Translations under genes and position numbers: made by a program
NCBI GenBank assembly: GCA_022791055.1
Contig: JAAVYI010000038.1
Coordinates: 1 to 64,000, forward strand
Length of the DNA: 64,000 nucleotides
Direction of reading: 5' to 3'
Origin: Clostridia bacterium
GTDB taxonomy: Bacteria > Bacillota > Clostridia > Christensenellales > Pumilibacteraceae
The notes under the pieces: generated by a model
The model's database searches: none
The model's input: only the letters and a program-made list of their open reading frames with translations
Told to the model about the DNA's origin: nothing
Shown: piece by piece, positions 45,725 to 55,058 of the stretch
How positions within the stretch are numbered: the first letter of the stretch is position 1
How the letters are laid out: every line of letters starts with the position of its first letter

Positions 45725-46180
45725 CGACGGCATATAGCACGCCGCATAACGGCTACGCTTGCCAAGTCGACTCGGTTACGTAGGTCGAACTACGCGCGCT
45801 CGTCGACTTGTCAACTGTTGCCGTTCTTCGGCGCACTCTCTGCCGTCGCAAGGTGTTGTTTTCCTTGTCTTGCTCGCTTCTAAGCCCTCAACGACGGCAT
45901 ATAGCACGCCGTGGATCCTATTTTCTTGTGATTGTCATTAGAGCTGTGACAAAAAGTCCGAGAGGAAACGAGTACGCACACACTTTGTCACCCTCGGAGC
46001 GAAAGCCGAGGGTCTAGCGCAGCGAATCCATAATTTATACGCCTGCGTACATTCTTGCGTATCGCTCGGAATGATAAAAGGTCTTTACTGCTTCCCATGA
46101 GGTTTTGACTTTGGCTCTAATGCGAAGGCGCGAGGCACGAGCGACTGCGGCAATCTTTTTCGATTTTCGGAGAAATTTTT
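45725..46180. repeat. Spacer with direct repeats and repeat element
   Basis: A 20-bp sequence (CGACGGCATATAGCACGCCG) occurs at 45725-45744 and again at 45892-45911, flanking 147 bp of unknown nature. From about 45948 to 46120 the block shared with 15989-16182 appears in the same direction, with element copy 8. No gene seen. Confidence 0.65.
45984..46078. repeat. 93-101-bp TTTGTCA element, copy 8
   Basis: TTTGTCA (45984) to TGATAAA (46078), the only copy with a changed terminal repeat; otherwise nearly identical to copy 4. Confidence 0.7.
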
Positions 46181-48229
46181 ATGACGAATCAATTTATCAA
46201 CGGCAATTACATCAACCGCGAATACAGTTGGTTACAGTTTAACGAACGCGTACTCGACCAAGCGCTCGACGAGACCAATCCGCTTTTGGAACGGGTCAAA
46301 TTCCTGTCGATTTTTACGTCCAACCTAGACGAATTTTTCATGGTGCGCGTCGGCTCGTTGTACAACCAATCGGTCGTGTCGCCGTCGGCCAAGGAGAACA
46401 AGACCAAGCTGACGGCCGAAAAGCAGATCGACGGCATTTTGCAGATCGCCAAGCGGTTATATAAGCGCAAAAAGGAAGTCGCCGCCGCGCTCAAAAAGGA
46501 GCTGAAAGAGGAGGCCGGGATCAAGCTGATCCGCGCAAAGCAAATGTCGTCGGCGCAGCGGCTGGAGGCCGGGCGGTTTTTCACGGCGCGCGTCATGCCG
46601 TACCTGTCGCCGATGGTGCTTGACAGTAAGCATCCGATGATCCGCTTTGAAAGTATGCACTTGTATTTCGTGTACGTGCTTAAAAAAGGCGACCGCGAAA
46701 TGTTCGGCGTATTGCCCGTGCCGACGCGGCTCAATCGGCTGTACGCGTTCGAGACCGGCGGCAAAACGACACTGATGACCATCGAGGACATGGTCGGCGC
46801 GTTCGGCACACTGGCGTTTCCCGGCTACGAGCCGACCGAGGGCGCGATGATCCGCGTCACCCGCAATGCCGATTTCGAGACCAACGAATCGGATGTTGAC
46901 AGCGAATACGACTACGATTTCGCCAAGTACATGCGCGATAAAATCGCGTCGCGCGCCTCATTAAACGTCGTGCGTTTGGAAATGGACAACGCGGCCGACA
47001 AGGTGCGCGCCTTTCTACTCAAAAATCTCAACATCAAAAAATCGCAGTGTTTTATCGTTGACGACTGGTTCGACTACAAATTTTTGTTCAAACTGGGCGA
47101 CTACGTAACCCCGGAGCTGGCGCCGAACTTGAAGTTTGCGCCGTTCAAGGGATTAAAGCGCGTGTACCCGTCGCTGATCGAGCGGATCTTAAGCCGCGAC
47201 CTGTTTTTGGCCTATCCGTTCGACAGCATGGAAACGCTGATCGAACTGCTCGAAGAGTGCGCGACCGACAAGCGCGTGACCGCGATCCGCATCACCATTT
47301 ATCGGCTCGACGACCGCTCGCGCGTGGCGGCGGCGTTAAAGCGCGCGGCGGAGAACGGCGTCGACGTGACCGTCGTCATCGAGCTGTGCGCGCGGTTCGA
47401 CGAGGAAAACAACATGTATTACGCGCAGGAGTTGGCCGACGCCGGGTGCAGCGTCATTTACGGCATGGGCAACTACAAGGTGCACAGCAAGATTATTTCG
47501 ATCGTGCTAAACGACGGTGGCGAAGTGCGCTACATTACGCACTTGGGAACGGGCAACTACAACGAGGGAACGTCGAAGCAGTATACCGATCTCAATATCA
47601 TCACCGCCGACAACCGTATCGGCGAGGACGGCACGGCGTTCTTCCGCGCCTTGAGCGTCGCCAGCAAAGAGTTTGGTTGCAACAGCCTGTTGGTCGCGCC
47701 GGTCACGCTCAAAAAAGGGCTGATTGCCTGTATGGATCGAGAGATCGAAAAGGCGCGCGCCGGGCTTGACGCCGAGATCGTCGCCAAGATGAACAGCCTG
47801 ACCGACAAGGACATGATCGACAAGCTGATCGAGGCGTCCTGCGCAGGGGTGCGCGTGCGGCTGGTCGTGCGCGGCATTTGCTGTTTGCTGCCCGGTCGGG
47901 AAGAGACGGACAATATCCGCGTCGTGTCAATCGTCGGCCGCTTTTTGGAACACTCGCGCATCTATTCGTTCGGCGTAGGCGTCGAGCGCGTATTATATAT
48001 TTCGAGCGCCGACTTGATGACGCGCAACACCAACAAGCGCGTGGAACTGGCGACGCCGGTACTCGACGAGGGCATCCGCGACAAAATCTATGCTATGCTC
48101 GAAGTCATGCTCGCCGACAACGTCAAGGGGCGTGAACTCCATGCCGACGGCTGCTATTACCCGATCGACGCCGGCGACGAAAAAATCAACAGTCAGGAAA
48201 CTTTTTTAAAGACGATCGCCCATTCGTAG
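46181..48229 (+). CDS. ppk1: Polyphosphate kinase PPK1
   Basis: 682-residue membrane-associated enzyme that builds polyphosphate from ATP. Family N-terminus YINREYSWLQFNERVL, the phospho-acceptor His435 in NYKVHSKI (same number as in E. coli), the second His/Arg-rich region near SSADLMTRNTNKRVEL, and the PLD-like fold in the C-terminal half. The polyphosphatase gene ppx lies 14 kb away on the other strand. SD GGAGAAA. The 3' end overlaps the broken AraC gene by 24 bp, tail to tail. Confidence 0.95.
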   Translation: MTNQFINGNYINREYSWLQFNERVLDQALDETNPLLERVKFLSIFTSNLDEFFMVRVGSLYNQSVVSPSAKENKTKLTAEKQIDGILQIAKRLYKRKKEVAAALKKELKEEAGIKLIRAKQMSSAQRLEAGRFFTARVMPYLSPMVLDSKHPMIRFESMHLYFVYVLKKGDREMFGVLPVPTRLNRLYAFETGGKTTLMTIEDMVGAFGTLAFPGYEPTEGAMIRVTRNADFETNESDVDSEYDYDFAKYMRDKIASRASLNVVRLEMDNAADKVRAFLLKNLNIKKSQCFIVDDWFDYKFLFKLGDYVTPELAPNLKFAPFKGLKRVYPSLIERILSRDLFLAYPFDSMETLIELLEECATDKRVTAIRITIYRLDDRSRVAAALKRAAENGVDVTVVIELCARFDEENNMYYAQELADAGCSVIYGMGNYKVHSKIISIVLNDGGEVRYITHLGTGNYNEGTSKQYTDLNIITADNRIGEDGTAFFRALSVASKEFGCNSLLVAPVTLKKGLIACMDREIEKARAGLDAEIVAKMNSLTDKDMIDKLIEASCAGVRVRLVVRGICCLLPGREETDNIRVVSIVGRFLEHSRIYSFGVGVERVLYISSADLMTRNTNKRVELATPVLDEGIRDKIYAMLEVMLADNVKGRELHADGCYYPIDAGDEKINSQETFLKTIAHS

Positions 48230-49000
48230 GTCGGCGCGGCGCTGCCTGCGATATTTGGTCGGCGTCGTTTTGGCATATTTTTTAAACGTGTTGGTAAAGT
48301 AGTTCGGCTCGTTGAAACCGACTTGAATGGCGATTTCCGATATCGAATAATCGGTGTTGCTCAAAAGTTCCTGCGCCTTCGATATGCGCAAGGCGTTGAT
48401 ATAGTCGACCATGGTCGCCGCTTGGTAGCGCACAAAAACATGGCTGACGTAAGAACGGCTGTAATGCAAATGTTCGCAGATGTCTTTTACGGTGATGTCG
48501 TTGGTGAAATTGTCGTTGATATACGACTTCGCGTTTAGAAAAACTTGCCGTTCGGGGCTGATTGCGCGGTTGTCCGGGTGCAGTTCCTGTTCGAGATACA
48601 ACAGTTCGAGCATACGCAGCAGCGGCGTGACATAGACGGTGATTTCCTGCGGGGGCGTGTCGCCCGTGCGCGACGGGCGTTACCGACGCGGCGAAACCCT
48701 TTTGCAAATCGGCCTCGTTCAGCCCGTAACGCCGACACAGGCGCAATAATTTTTCTTTGGCGAGGGACGGCCGAAAACAGACGCCGCTGACCGATATGAA
48801 CCCCAAATACACGTCGTTGTGCGCGATACGAAATACGTATTCGCCCATACCGGCAAAACAAGTACCGCAAAAGCTGCCGTTTGTACGCAGCTTTTCTTTT
48901 ACGTATTTTTGCGCCAGTTTGCACCGCGCGTATATGTCCGGATTTTTCTTGAGCAGAATGCAATAGGAAAGATTATGCCCAAAATGGCTGAATTTGCAAA
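48206..49000 (-). pseudogene. Frameshifted AraC regulator with PocR-like sensor domain
   Basis: The downstream part (48206-48650) encodes a normal AraC DNA-binding domain (DITVKDICEHLHYSRSYVSHVF, ISEIAIQVGFNEPNYFTNTF). The upstream part, in another frame from about 48990 to 48670, encodes a PocR-type sensor (DIYARCKLAQKY, SFCGTCFAGMGEYVFRIAHN). The frames switch in a GC-rich stretch near 48655-48680. The N-terminus before the Cys motif is missing: at about 49000 the sequence changes to an unrelated plus-strand coding remnant. So the gene has both a frameshift and a lost 5' end. Confidence 0.7.
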
Positions 49001-49015
49001 ATCGCAGGCAGCAAC

Positions 49016-49189
49016 GTGCGGTTGACGTCGCAAGCGGCGCGCAAGAAAATCGAGGCGATCGCGCCGCGCACACCGGGCGCGACGGTCGGCCTGATCGTCG
49101 GCATCACAGTCGGCTGTTTGACGGTCGTTACGGCAATCGTCGTTACGGTTATTGTTTGGAAGAAAAAGAAAAGGGGAGTCGAACAATGA
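49016..49189 (+). CDS. Small membrane anchor, probable C-terminal gene remnant
   Basis: 57 codons from a GTG without SD. The product has a short basic stretch, one strong membrane span (about 25-48, VGLIVGITVGCLTVVTAIV) and a KKKKR end, which is how surface proteins with a C-terminal anchor finish. An in-frame stop lies at 48989. Its stop overlaps the next start by 4 bp (ATGA). I read it as the tail of a larger lost gene; a genuine small membrane protein is the alternative. Confidence 0.4.
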   Translation: MRLTSQAARKKIEAIAPRTPGATVGLIVGITVGCLTVVTAIVVTVIVWKKKKRGVEQ

Positions 49190-50195
49190 AAAAGAAATTG
49201 GGACTGGGATTGTTGCTAGCCGTTCTGGCATGTTCCGTTTGCGCCTCGGCGTTCGGCGCGGCCGCGCAAACGCCGGCAACGCAAAGCGTGTCGTTAAAGG
49301 ACATGGTGACGGCTGTTTTGGCAGAGGGAAAGGACGAGGCCGGCGTGTACGGCAAGACCGTTGCGGGCGACGTGTTCGACTACGCGTTAGGCTACGGCGA
49401 AGTGGACGCAACGGCCGGGCGGTCAAGTTCTCGCCGTACTAGGTCAGCACGGGCGCCGGCGTACTCAAAACGACGGTCGAATATACGAGCGGCATGAGCT
49501 ACGGGTTTTGGAGCAATCTGAATACGCTGTGCTTCGGGAAACAATGGCGGGACAGCAACGGCACGTCGCAAACGAACGGCAAGTTCCAAGCGATCATTCG
49601 CCTGACGTGCAAGCAAAACGTCGCGCTGTCCGTTACCCATGCCGCTTACGAACAGCCGTCTACGCCGCTGAATACGGCCATTCATTTTTCGGTGTATCGG
49701 CAAAGCGGTAGCGTCATCGAACTGTTGCAAGACAAAGTGCCGGCAAAGGAAGGCGCGGAAAACAGTCTGGGCGGCTGTTTCCGGGTCAAAGCCGGACAGA
49801 CGATCTATTACGAGATGAAACGAACGGACGGTTGGGGGACGAGCGTCAACCTGGCCGGGCTGTGGCCGACGTTCACCGCCGATCCTGCCGGCTACGTGCC
49901 GGTCACGCGCACGGCCAAATCGCTGTTCGACGACATTTTGCCGGGGACGGTGGCGGCAGACCGCGGGGAAGCAGCCTTTTCCGACGAGACGACCTACCAC
50001 GCCGGCGTGGCTGCGTTAAGCGGCAATATCACGCTGAACACGGCGACGCCGCCGACGATCACGGCCTTGTCCGACGTGACCGTTGCCTCGTTCCGCGCCT
50101 TTGACAAGTACGCAAACAACGCATTGCAAACGGACGCCAAAAACAGCATATCGTATGCGTCCGTATACTTCGGCGGCAACGATCCGCTCGGCTAA
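49186..50195 (+). pseudogene. Secreted protein with frameshift and internal stop
   Basis: Starts with a clear signal peptide (about 1-28) behind AGGGGAG. Near 49423 the reading shifts: the sensible continuation AVKFSPY is in another frame, where a TAG follows at 49440-49442, after which VSTGAGVLKTTVEYTSGMS reads on without interruption to 50195. So one frameshift and one nonsense codon separate the two halves of a protein of about 335 residues. The mature part looks like a beta-rich extracellular domain; no family recognised. A downstream terminator is intact. Confidence 0.65.
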
Positions 50196-50201
50196 AAAAC
50201 A

Positions 50202-50239
50202 AACAGAGAGAAAGCAAAAACGCATTCTCTCTGTTTTTT
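50202..50239. terminator. Two-way intrinsic terminator
   Basis: AACAGAGAGAA (50202-50212), 12-nt loop, TTCTCTCTGTT (50225-50235), T-run; A-run on the other side serves the giant gene on the minus strand. Confidence 0.88.
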
Positions 50240-50281
50240 CGTGTACGGAAATTTCGATCTTGGTTCGGATAAAGACAGACT

Positions 50282-53200
50282 TTAGCCGCCCGATCCTTTG
50301 GCGCCGTTTTGTCCGTCGGAGCCGTTGGCGCCGCTTTCGGCATTGCCGCCGAACATCTTGTTGCCGCCCGGTCCGCCTTGGCCGCCCGCGCCACCGGTGC
50401 CGCCGCTACCTCCGTAACCGGCTTTACCGTACCGGCGTAACATGTCGGTATAATTTTCGCCGGATAGATTGATGACCTTATTGAAATCGGTTGCGCGCAG
50501 TGCAATGCCGCCGGCACCGCCGTTGCCGCCTCTGCCGCCGTTTCCACCGTTGCCGCCGTTTCCGCCGGGTGTCGAATTGACGAATAGTTTTCCGTCTCTG
50601 CCGGGAGCGCCGTTGCCGCCGTCTCCGCCGTCTCCACCGTAGCCGCCGCTGCCGCCCGCGCCGCCGGTAACGGTCAGACGCTCGGTATATATGACCAACT
50701 TCGAGCCGTAAATGACAATGCCCATGCCGCCGTCGCCGCCGTAAGCACCCATTGTGCCGTCCGTTCCGTCGTAACCGTTGCCGCCTTCGCCGGTGCCGTT
50801 CGCGCCGTCTCGGCCGTTCGTGCCGTGGTTACCGCAACCGGCTGCACCGCCGATAATCGTGACACGGTACGCATTGAGAATCAAGTTGCCGACTTCGACA
50901 CAGTTGCCGCCATTGCCGGCATAGGTAACCGTATTGCCGTTGGGAGATGCATTACTGCCGAGACCTCCGCGGAAGTTGATCGTACCGGAGCCGTTGATCG
51001 TCAGTGTGTTATTCGGCATATCAATGGCCGGTTTGCCGTCGAGTAAGGTGTTGTATTCGTCCGAGCCGAAACCGCCTGTTAATTCGGAATAGCTTATGCA
51101 GTTTAAAATAATATCACGCTTGCTCGTAATAAGCGACTTGGTATAAGGCCCGACCATATAGATGCTATCCATTGTTAGTACCAACGGTTTGTCGGAAACC
51201 GCTATGTCCAAATGTAAACCGTATAATGTATCGGTCGTTCCTTTTCTTTCTAAAGTAAGCACTTCGATCGAGGCAGGAATGCGCAGCAAAGAAACGGAGT
51301 AATTTTTATATGTCGACAAATTCAGATGCGTATATTTGGCTGTGTAAGAAACATTTTCTTGAAAATGTGCCGTGCTGTTCGCTATTTGCACTTTGCCGAT
51401 TGTCACCGTATAGCTGCCGTTCGGCGTCGAAACGGTTACCGTCGCGTCGTAAGCATAGCTTTCGGCGAGCATATATTCGGTGACGTCGACGACGGCGCGC
51501 CCGGAAACGAACGTCCGCTCGAAAGCGGTGTCGTTAAAGCGGATCGTGGCGCGCAGCGAAAACGTATTGGCTTTGGCGCTCGCTTGGGCGAGGGTGTAGG
51601 CCATAAACGACTTGTGTCCTTCCGTCACCGGTGCGAACGACTGCGTAAAGGTAAAGGCCGGCACAATACGTACCGTTTTGTTGATCGTGCCGCCGATCGT
51701 TTGCGCAGTGAGGGTAAACGTCGCGCTTGCGTTGGTCGCCGTGATCAGCAGTTTGCCGTTTTCGATACGCGCATAAGCGGACGGCGCAACCGAATAGGTA
51801 GCCGTATACCGTAGCGAATACGGCGAGCCGGCGGCCGTCGCCGAAAGCGAAATGCCGTACTGCCCGCCGGCAAGCACTTCGACCGTGCCGCCGTTCAGCA
51901 CATAAATCCCGCTTGCCTGTAACGACATGTCGCGCGTGCTGTCGGCGTATTCGAATGCGTAACGGAAAGCGCCGTCGGCTTTGACGCTGACGATATAGCT
52001 GCCGGTGCCGATGTGCGCAGACACCGCGCCGCTTTTTGTAAAGGTTTCGGCGCCATACGGATTGCCGTAACGGTCGAGAATTTGTACCTCGTAACGCATA
52101 CCCGATTGGCCGTCTACGATAAACTTGACTTCGGCAGCGCGCGGGTTGACGAACGTATAGTTTTTTGTGCCGGCCGTGTCGGTGTATTCGTTATAGAACA
52201 GCGCAATGTCCTGCGCCGACAGTTCGATCGTCACCGCGCCGACCGTAGGGGACGGATAGCTTAGCACAACATAGTACGGGATGCCGCGGTACAGTACGTA
52301 CTGCCCGTTTGCGGCGTGCACTTCTTGGAGCGCATCGTCGTATAGGCGCACCGTGCCGCTGCCGGCGTGCAAGCTGTATGCGCCGTCCGTGGGCGCGGTA
52401 AATTGTCCGACAAACTCGGTTTGCGCCGCGTCGAAACGATTGTCGCCCTCAAGCGTCAGCGTCGGCGCGCTGCCCGCCTCGATATGCAGATTGGCGCTGT
52501 TGTCTTGCGTAGCGTTGACGACAAACAGATACGTCGCACCGCCCTCGAGCGTCATAGGCGACGTGTACGGCTGCGCGGTGTAGCCGCCGCCTGTCTGTTT
52601 ATATGCTTGCGTGATCGTATTGCCGCTCGTTACTGTAAACGTGTACGACAGCCCGATCGGCGGCGTGAATACAAAACTGTTGTCGCCGGCCGCTAAATAC
52701 AGGCTGTTGTTGCCGCGCGTTACGGTCGGCGGCGCGAACGTAGCGGAAACCGAAACATCGTATCGGTCGGCATTGTTGCCGTACACACCGATAAAATATT
52801 CTTTGCCGGCTTGCAAACGGTACTGTCCGCCTACCGGCAAAACGTTGCCTTGCAACTCGCTGTTGAGGCATTCGGGCAGGTCGAAATCTTTGTCGAACAC
52901 AAAGACGGTAAATTGCGGCCGCCCGCTGCCTACAGACGAGAGCGTAACGTCATACGGCCCGGAAAAACCTTGCGGCACGAATTTTACATACGCGCACCCG
53001 GTTTTCGGAACGGTCAACGTGTTTGTATAGGTAAATCGGTCGGCCGTCTGTTCGAGCGATCCGCCGACGCCGAGCGTAAAGGACAGCGTGTGCGGCTCGG
53101 TTGCGTGCAGAATGACGACATACGTTTCGCCCGCTTTCAAATAGCAGTTCGCGCCTTGCTGCCGCGCCTCTGTCGCGGTGCCGATCCGGGACGCCTCGAA

Positions 53201-55012
53201 TCGGTCGACGGCCACGGTCACGCCGTCGGGAATGCCCGTCAGCCGATAATTACCGGTCGTGTTCGGCGTAAACTCGAACGTGGCTTGATAGCCGCTGTTC
53301 GTCTGTTTTAAGGGCGTTGTCACAGCTTGTCCGACCGACAGTTGCGGCGGGTGCATGGTCAGCGAGCAGTCGACTTTGTCCCCGTCGTTGATACAGTCGG
53401 AGTACACCATGATATAATATCGCTTGCCGACGTTCGACGCATTGACGTCAAATGTCAGTTTCCCGAGACCGTGGTGCGGCATGGCGGCTAGGTCCGTATA
53501 GGAAAGGTCGGTGATCGTCGACGGCCAATATGTACCCGGAATATTTTTGTCGTATTGCTCGAACAGTACGAGCTGCGGCTGCCAACCGGGGTAGCGGGTT
53601 TGCACATCCTCGACCGCAAACGTGTACTGTCCGTAAGCCTGTGGCGCAAATTCGTAAATCATGTAGCTGTCTTGATCAAGCAGCCGCGTCGCATTCTTGC
53701 CCGCCTGTAGCGTCGGCGCGGCGTCTGCGGTTACGCGAGTTTCGTTGATCTGTAGGAATGGGAACGGTTTATTGGCTTGTTCCTCATCTGCGTCGGGCGT
53801 AACATGTCCGATGAGAATCGGCGTCGGTTGTCCGTATAAAATGACATTAAAACCGAAACTCACTTCCAGTCGGCTGTTGACCCGCGTATCGTCGACCAGC
53901 GTTTCAAACTCTATGTAGCCGTTTTGGTCGTTATTCTTATAATCCGACCGAAGTAGCAACTTTTGTGTTTTTGGTAGAGATTTGCTTTGTTGGAGTGACA
54001 TGACACGCGAATACATGCGATCAGGATTATTTTCGTCGGTTGCATATTGACTGCTTTTTGATGCAAAAACAGCACGATAGGTATTTGGTAATTGTTCAAA
54101 TGGCATGAACTCTTCCGCACCTTCGGCGGCGGCTTCAATTAAATCTATAATTTCTGTACAGAAAAATTTTACAAGGGCAGGAGCGTCTGCGACAGTGATG
54201 AGAACATTCAGACCTTTCTTTACAACAGATGACATCGCGTAGCGACCTAGGGGCGTCCAGTCATATTCGGCCTCTTCATTGTATATATTGCCTTGCCAAG
54301 AGAGTTGTCCATATTTGATAATGTCGCCGGGATCAGTCTCGTATATGTAATCGGGATCACCATGGTTGGGGTGGTTCTCGTTGCGCAGACGGCTCATAGC
54401 AAAAACATCAGTGATATGGAAATCACATAACTGTGCGCGTTGTTCTTGGATATAGTATAAATTATTATCGGGCTGGCGAATGGTTTGGAGACTCAAGTTT
54501 AACAGATTTTCCATGCCGTGTTTTACATAGCTTTCCACCGGACGGGGTTCGGTAGGCTTTTCAACGGTGGGTTTATTGTTGTCGTTGATTTCGTCGTTTA
54601 TGTGTTCATTCTGATAGCGGATAGAAAAGTCTATCAACATCAGCCAGTTCTGGTTGATGCCGTTATATCCCGGCTCGGTAATCAGTACAAATCCCCATTC
54701 CGTTCCCATATACTGGTATGTCCCCGGCGTGTAAAAGTAATACTCGGGAATAAGGTTGGTGATACGGCCAGTCAAGTCATTGACGCCTAAAACTTTGTAT
54801 TTGTTGTCCTTGATGTTTTGCGCAAAATCGCGGATGTTGATACCGCCGTCGACCTGCACCGTGTCGGTGCTTGTGACTTGTTCCAGCCATTCGTCCCAGG
54901 TCAATGCTTGTGCGCTCGTTCGATTGAACGAGAAACCTACCGCTACCGTCATAGAGACCAGTAGCAACAGGCAAAGCAGAACACTGCTTTTTTTGAGAGA
55001 CTTGTGTTTCAT
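50282..55012 (-). CDS. Giant secreted protein with PE_PGRS-like glycine-rich tail
   Basis: 1576 residues. Signal peptide about 1-36 (ends TSAQA). Residues 37-400 are an unassigned, AT-rich-coded domain with Asn- and Tyr-rich sequence. From about 400 to 1070 follow several beta-sandwich modules of the pre-peptidase C-terminal type, each about 90-110 residues, recognisable by Y-F-x-V-x-D/Y-G strand patterns. Then two further beta domains to about 1330. The last 245 residues alternate short beta strands (VGNLILNAYRVTIIGG, GIVIYGSKLVIYTERL) with long runs of GG-N/D/x repeats. No LPxTG, SLH or membrane anchor at the end. SD GGAGGAAATA. Last gene of the lipoprotein cluster. Adhesin or matrix role inferred. 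Confidence 0.8.
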   Translation of the reverse strand: MKHKSLKKSSVLLCLLLLVSMTVAVGFSFNRTSAQALTWDEWLEQVTSTDTVQVDGGINIRDFAQNIKDNKYKVLGVNDLTGRITNLIPEYYFYTPGTYQYMGTEWGFVLITEPGYNGINQNWLMLIDFSIRYQNEHINDEINDNNKPTVEKPTEPRPVESYVKHGMENLLNLSLQTIRQPDNNLYYIQEQRAQLCDFHITDVFAMSRLRNENHPNHGDPDYIYETDPGDIIKYGQLSWQGNIYNEEAEYDWTPLGRYAMSSVVKKGLNVLITVADAPALVKFFCTEIIDLIEAAAEGAEEFMPFEQLPNTYRAVFASKSSQYATDENNPDRMYSRVMSLQQSKSLPKTQKLLLRSDYKNNDQNGYIEFETLVDDTRVNSRLEVSFGFNVILYGQPTPILIGHVTPDADEEQANKPFPFLQINETRVTADAAPTLQAGKNATRLLDQDSYMIYEFAPQAYGQYTFAVEDVQTRYPGWQPQLVLFEQYDKNIPGTYWPSTITDLSYTDLAAMPHHGLGKLTFDVNASNVGKRYYIMVYSDCINDGDKVDCSLTMHPPQLSVGQAVTTPLKQTNSGYQATFEFTPNTTGNYRLTGIPDGVTVAVDRFEASRIGTATEARQQGANCYLKAGETYVVILHATEPHTLSFTLGVGGSLEQTADRFTYTNTLTVPKTGCAYVKFVPQGFSGPYDVTLSSVGSGRPQFTVFVFDKDFDLPECLNSELQGNVLPVGGQYRLQAGKEYFIGVYGNNADRYDVSVSATFAPPTVTRGNNSLYLAAGDNSFVFTPPIGLSYTFTVTSGNTITQAYKQTGGGYTAQPYTSPMTLEGGATYLFVVNATQDNSANLHIEAGSAPTLTLEGDNRFDAAQTEFVGQFTAPTDGAYSLHAGSGTVRLYDDALQEVHAANGQYVLYRGIPYYVVLSYPSPTVGAVTIELSAQDIALFYNEYTDTAGTKNYTFVNPRAAEVKFIVDGQSGMRYEVQILDRYGNPYGAETFTKSGAVSAHIGTGSYIVSVKADGAFRYAFEYADSTRDMSLQASGIYVLNGGTVEVLAGGQYGISLSATAAGSPYSLRYTATYSVAPSAYARIENGKLLITATNASATFTLTAQTIGGTINKTVRIVPAFTFTQSFAPVTEGHKSFMAYTLAQASAKANTFSLRATIRFNDTAFERTFVSGRAVVDVTEYMLAESYAYDATVTVSTPNGSYTVTIGKVQIANSTAHFQENVSYTAKYTHLNLSTYKNYSVSLLRIPASIEVLTLERKGTTDTLYGLHLDIAVSDKPLVLTMDSIYMVGPYTKSLITSKRDIILNCISYSELTGGFGSDEYNTLLDGKPAIDMPNNTLTINGSGTINFRGGLGSNASPNGNTVTYAGNGGNCVEVGNLILNAYRVTIIGGAAGCGNHGTNGRDGANGTGEGGNGYDGTDGTMGAYGGDGGMGIVIYGSKLVIYTERLTVTGGAGGSGGYGGDGGDGGNGAPGRDGKLFVNSTPGGNGGNGGNGGRGGNGGAGGIALRATDFNKVINLSGENYTDMLRRYGKAGYGGSGGTGGAGGQGGPGGNKMFGGNAESGANGSDGQNGAKGSGG

Positions 55013-55058
55013 CGGTATATTTCCTCCTTATAATAAAATACAAAATTGATCAAAGATT

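Noticed and set aside
49440..49442. TAG recoded as an amino acid
   Set aside because: Only one case, it follows a frameshift, and RF1 (prfA) with its methyltransferase is present and intact.
50282..50960. Possible CRISPR-like or tandem repeat array
   Set aside because: The periodic GGN pattern is codon repetition in the glycine-rich tail; there are no equal-length repeats with unique spacers.
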